The notes under the pieces: model-generated
What the model was told of the DNA's origin: nothing
Databases searched by the model: none
What the model saw: the letters and a program-made list of their open reading frames with translations, nothing else
Assembly (NCBI GenBank): GCA_035429725.1
Contig: DAOMFI010000131.1
Span: 1-8,178, forward strand
Origin: JALORV01 sp035429725
GTDB lineage: Bacteria; Pseudomonadota; Gammaproteobacteria; Burkholderiales; Burkholderiaceae_F
DNA: 8,178 nt
Direction of reading: 5' to 3'
Shown here: in pieces, positions 5,794-8,178 of the stretch
How the letters are laid out: every line of letters begins with the position of its first letter
Numbering within the stretch: the stretch's first letter is position 1
Translations under genes and position numbers: made by a program

Positions 5794-6333
5794 ATGCGGC
5801 ACTTCGATCTGGGCAATTGCGCGAACCTGCAGGGCTGGACGGTGCTGCTGCGGGCCGCGCTGACGGCTGGACTGCTGTTGACGGCGGGCTCCGCAGGCAC
5901 GGCATCGGCTGATCCCGTCCAGCGCGTGACGCTGCGCTTCGAGCCTCGCTACATCCTCGAATCGGTGGCCCGGCAGATGAATGTCACGCTGCGCCCGGAC
6001 GAACCGGTGCCCGAGATCCGCCTCGAGAGCACCACGCCGCTCGCGCAGTTCCAGGAGGCCGTGGCCGGGCAGTGGAAATTCCGCCCGCCGCTCTTCGCCA
6101 ACGTGTATGTGGTCGCGCGCAACGAGATCTACCTGACGGACGACGCGCGCTACTACCAGCGCCTGCGCCGGACGCTCGACGAGTCGCTTGCGCACGAGTT
6201 CGCGCACTACATCCAGGCGCGCTACTTCGGCGCGAACCTTGCCGACGAAGGCTGCGAAGTCGAAGCGGTCGCCGTGCAGTTTGCCTTCACCGAGGTCAAC
6301 CGGATGCCGGGCGCCCCGGGCGACGCCGGCTGA
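5794..6333 (+). CDS. Exported small zinc-metalloprotease-like protein (HEFAH motif)
   Basis: A 179-residue protein I cannot assign to a named family. Residues 1-39 form a signal peptide: an N-region to Arg20, a hydrophobic core at 21-31, and ASA before a likely signal peptidase I cut at Asp40. The mature N-terminal half (40-115) is mixed alpha/beta (RVTLRFEPRYILESVARQ, then NVYVVARNEIYL) with no recognised motif. The C-terminal half carries LAHEFAHYIQ, a zincin HExxH site at His134-Glu135-His138. After 19 residues comes Glu157 in EAVA, matching the third ligand and ExxA pattern of gluzincins. This suggests a minimal periplasmic or secreted peptidase of about 140 residues. The site looks intact, but proteolytic activity is inferred. 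GAGGGG seven bases upstream supports the start. It is transcribed away from hpd and ends 17 bases from the convergent reductase gene. Confidence 0.85.
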   Translation: MRHFDLGNCANLQGWTVLLRAALTAGLLLTAGSAGTASADPVQRVTLRFEPRYILESVARQMNVTLRPDEPVPEIRLESTTPLAQFQEAVAGQWKFRPPLFANVYVVARNEIYLTDDARYYQRLRRTLDESLAHEFAHYIQARYFGANLADEGCEVEAVAVQFAFTEVNRMPGAPGDAG

Positions 6334-6350
6334 GCGGCGGCGGACCGAAG

Positions 6351-7313
6351 TCAGTAACCGCGTGTCCGGTCGACCGCGCCCGTCACCGGTTCGCCACGCG
6401 ACCAGCGCGCCAGCTTGTCCGCGACCTGGGCGATGGCCGGCTCGAGCTCGGTTTCGGCGGCCACGTGCGGTGTGATGACGATGTCGCGCCGCGACCAGAA
6501 TGGATGATCGGACGGCAGCGGCTCGGTCGCGAACACGTCGAGCGTGGCCCCGCCGAGGTGGCCGGCATCGAGCAGCGCCAGCAGGTCGGCCTCGACGAGG
6601 GCGGAGCCGCGTCCCACGTTGACGACATGCGCGCCGGGCGCGAGGCGCCGCAGCGCGCCGCGGTCGAGGCGTCCGCGCGTGGCGGCGGTGTCCGGCAGCA
6701 CGCTGACCAGCACGTCGAGGCCGTCGAGAAAGCTCGCGAACTCGGCGTCGCCGGCGCGACATTCCACTCCGTCGATCTCCTTGCGCGACTGCGCGTGCCC
6801 GCGAACAGCAAAGCCATGGCGCGCCAGTGTCGCGGCGATGTCCGCGCCGATGACGCCGAGTCCGAGCACGCCGACGGCAAAGCGCTCGCGCGCCGGCAGT
6901 GGTTCCGGCTTCCATCGCGCCTGCAACTGGTGCGCGGCGTACCGATCGAGGCGTCGGTAGGCCCGCAGTACGGCGGCCAGCACGTACTCGGACAGCGCGC
7001 GCGCCATGCCAGCATCCTCGAGCCGGTAGATTTCAACATGCGGCGGCAGCCCCGGCACGGCCAACAGCGCGTCCACGCCGGCGCCGAGGTTGAACACGGC
7101 GCGCAGGCGACGCTGCTCCGCGAAGAGCGCCGGCGGAGGCCGCCAGACCACGGCCGCCTCGGCCTGGGGCGCGCTGTCGTCGGCTCCAGTCCGCAGTGCA
7201 TCGCGCCACCAGACATCGGCCGCGAGTCCTTCGCGCTCGAGCGCCGTGCGTAGTGCGGCGGTCCAGGTTTCCGCGGTGGTCTCGCGGGAACAGAACACGA
7301 CGCGCAGCGTCAT
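6351..7313 (-). CDS. ghrA: Glyoxylate/hydroxypyruvate reductase A (D-2-hydroxyacid dehydrogenase family)
   Basis: Predicted to reduce glyoxylate to glycolate and hydroxypyruvate to D-glycerate with NAD(P)H in the cytoplasm. The 320-residue length is close to that of E. coli GhrA. Features are a divergent N-terminal half with FNLGAGVDAL (74-83), the Rossmann motif GLGVIG (151-156), Arg235 in NVGRGSALVE, Glu264 in LDVFATEPLP, and His283 in ITPHVAAETE. Arg-Glu-His is the complete catalytic set of the family. The start at 7313 follows the carboxylase stop by 13 bases; only a weak AGG-containing ribosome site precedes it. A longer in-frame start at 7424 lies inside the carboxylase gene and is unlikely. 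The tight spacing suggests co-transcription with the carboxylase. Substrate choice among 2-ketoacids cannot be fixed from sequence alone. Confidence 0.92.
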   Translation of the reverse strand: MTLRVVFCSRETTAETWTAALRTALEREGLAADVWWRDALRTGADDSAPQAEAAVVWRPPPALFAEQRRLRAVFNLGAGVDALLAVPGLPPHVEIYRLEDAGMARALSEYVLAAVLRAYRRLDRYAAHQLQARWKPEPLPARERFAVGVLGLGVIGADIAATLARHGFAVRGHAQSRKEIDGVECRAGDAEFASFLDGLDVLVSVLPDTAATRGRLDRGALRRLAPGAHVVNVGRGSALVEADLLALLDAGHLGGATLDVFATEPLPSDHPFWSRRDIVITPHVAAETELEPAIAQVADKLARWSRGEPVTGAVDRTRGY

Positions 7314-7326
7314 TTGCGTTGCCTGC

Positions 7327-8178
7327 TTAGTCGTTGGCGAAGCGCACGAGCTCCGCGCCCTCGGCCACCTGATCGCCGACCGCGTACAGCACCTCGGCCA
7401 CGATGCCGTCGGCCGGAGCGACAATCGTGTGCTCCATTTTCATCGCCTCCATCACCATCAGAGCGGCGCCGCGCGTCACTTTCGCGCCGGCGACGGCGGA
7501 CACTGCGATCACCTTGCCCGGCATCGGGGCGGTGAGCTTGCCGCCGGCGGCCTCGTGCTGCCCGGACTGGGCAATGATGTCGACCAGCGTGAGTACGCGG
7601 TGCCGGCCGTGCGAGAACACATGCAGTTCGTCGTTCTGGTGCACGACGTCGGCCAGCAACGAGCGGCCACCGAAGGCGATGCCGAGCCGCGAATTGTCGA
7701 CCCGCGTGATTACCAGCGGCGCGTGCGCGCCCGCATGGTGAAAGTGGTAGCCGCCGCGCGTGTATTCGAGTTCGACATCGTGCACGCCGCGCTCGGACTT
7801 GAATGTCAGCGTTCGGGTGTACGTCGTGTTGAGACGCCAGCCGTGCGTTGAACTCCACGGGTCCGCGTCTTCGCCCCTTGCCTCGTCAGAAAGCACGCGC
7901 GCGCAGGCAAAGGCGAGCAGCTCGTTGCCGACGCGCTCGTCGTGCGCGGCGTGGGCGAAGAGCTGTTCCCGCTCGCGCTCGATGAGCCCGGTGTCGAGTT
8001 CGCCCCGCAAGAAGCTCGGGTTGGCGAAGAGCCGCGCGAGGAAGTCCACGTTGTTGGCGACGCCCAGGATGTGGACCTTCGCGAGCGCGTCCTGCATGCG
8101 GGCAATGGCCTGCGCGCGGTCTTCACCCCAGACGATCAGCTTGGCGATCATCGGGTCGTAGTACGGCGTGATCTCGTC
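7327..8178 (-). CDS. mccA: Biotin-dependent acyl-CoA carboxylase alpha subunit, probably methylcrotonoyl-CoA carboxylase (3' part only)
   Basis: The last 283 codons of a gene that enters from the right edge. The visible N-terminus, YYDPMIAKLIVWGEDRAQA, is the end of the biotin carboxylase domain, followed by the NNVDFLARLF helix typical of its C-terminal part. Visible residues of about 85-195 form the linker/BT-type region that contacts the carboxyltransferase subunit. The last 70 residues are the biotinyl carrier domain, with the biotinylation motif EAMKMEHT; the acceptor Lys codon is at 7438-7440, 36 residues before the C-terminus. The complete subunit catalyses ATP-dependent carboxylation of biotin for carboxylating 3-methylcrotonoyl-CoA in leucine breakdown. 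MEHT after the biotin Lys and the tail sequence favour methylcrotonoyl- over propionyl-CoA carboxylase, but geranyl-CoA or another acyl-CoA carboxylase is possible because the rest of the operon is out of view. Confidence 0.9.
   Translation of the reverse strand, partial: DEITPYYDPMIAKLIVWGEDRAQAIARMQDALAKVHILGVANNVDFLARLFANPSFLRGELDTGLIEREREQLFAHAAHDERVGNELLAFACARVLSDEARGEDADPWSSTHGWRLNTTYTRTLTFKSERGVHDVELEYTRGGYHFHHAGAHAPLVITRVDNSRLGIAFGGRSLLADVVHQNDELHVFSHGRHRVLTLVDIIAQSGQHEAAGGKLTAPMPGKVIAVSAVAGAKVTRGAALMVMEAMKMEHTIVAPADGIVAEVLYAVGDQVAEGAELVRFAND

Noticed and set aside
7314..7424. N-terminal extension of the GhrA-type reductase to an ATG at 7424
   Set aside because: The extension lies within the biotinyl domain codons of the carboxylase and does not resemble the reductase N-terminus, which begins with a normal beta-strand at 7313.
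1..8178. Search for CRISPR arrays, tRNA or rRNA genes, insertion sequences, toxin-antitoxin pairs and phage genes
   Set aside because: No regularly spaced direct repeats, no tRNA cloverleaf that I could draw, no transposase or phage motif. Gene order and composition look chromosomal.

Overview
The window is GC-rich DNA with tightly packed genes and typical proteobacterial gene content: aromatic amino acid catabolism, a biotin-dependent acyl-CoA carboxylase and a Cys-anchored lipoprotein. The overall look fits a betaproteobacterium, most likely Burkholderiales. That placement is an inference from gene content and composition; there is no rRNA or other taxonomic marker. I see no mobile element, tRNA, rRNA or CRISPR array.

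Layout, left to right. (1) 92-2008, + strand: a secreted lipoprotein made of about eight tandem beta-rich repeats of the DUF5666 type. (2) 2009-2086: a short convergent gap holding a strong inverted repeat. (3) 5400 down to 2087, - strand: an apparent four-gene operon read in the order hpd (4-hydroxyphenylpyruvate dioxygenase), phhA (phenylalanine 4-hydroxylase), an SDR reductase, and a single-domain VOC/glyoxalase-fold protein. (4) 5401-5793: a divergent intergenic region of about 390 bases with candidate control elements. (5) 5794-6333, + strand: a small exported protein with a HEFAH zinc-protease motif. (6) 8178 down to 6351, - strand: the 3' part of a biotin-carrying acyl-CoA carboxylase alpha subunit (probably methylcrotonoyl-CoA carboxylase), followed 13 bases later by a GhrA-type glyoxylate/hydroxypyruvate reductase.

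How the genes fit together. PhhA converts phenylalanine to tyrosine and uses a tetrahydropterin that must be regenerated. Transamination, by an enzyme not in this window, gives 4-hydroxyphenylpyruvate, which Hpd turns into homogentisate. The SDR directly downstream of phhA, overlapping it by 11 bases, looks like the dihydropteridine reductase (QDPR) lineage rather than an ordinary SDR. It has Ala where the catalytic Ser normally lies, keeps Tyr-x3-Lys, has an Asp suited to NADH binding, and carries a C-terminal DTPxNRxSMPxAD segment that I recall from the animal enzyme. The simplest reading is that the operon carries its own pterin-recycling enzyme. This is the most interesting hypothesis in the window. 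The terminal VOC protein keeps a full metal-binding triad but has no assigned substrate. No pterin carbinolamine dehydratase (phhB) is visible.
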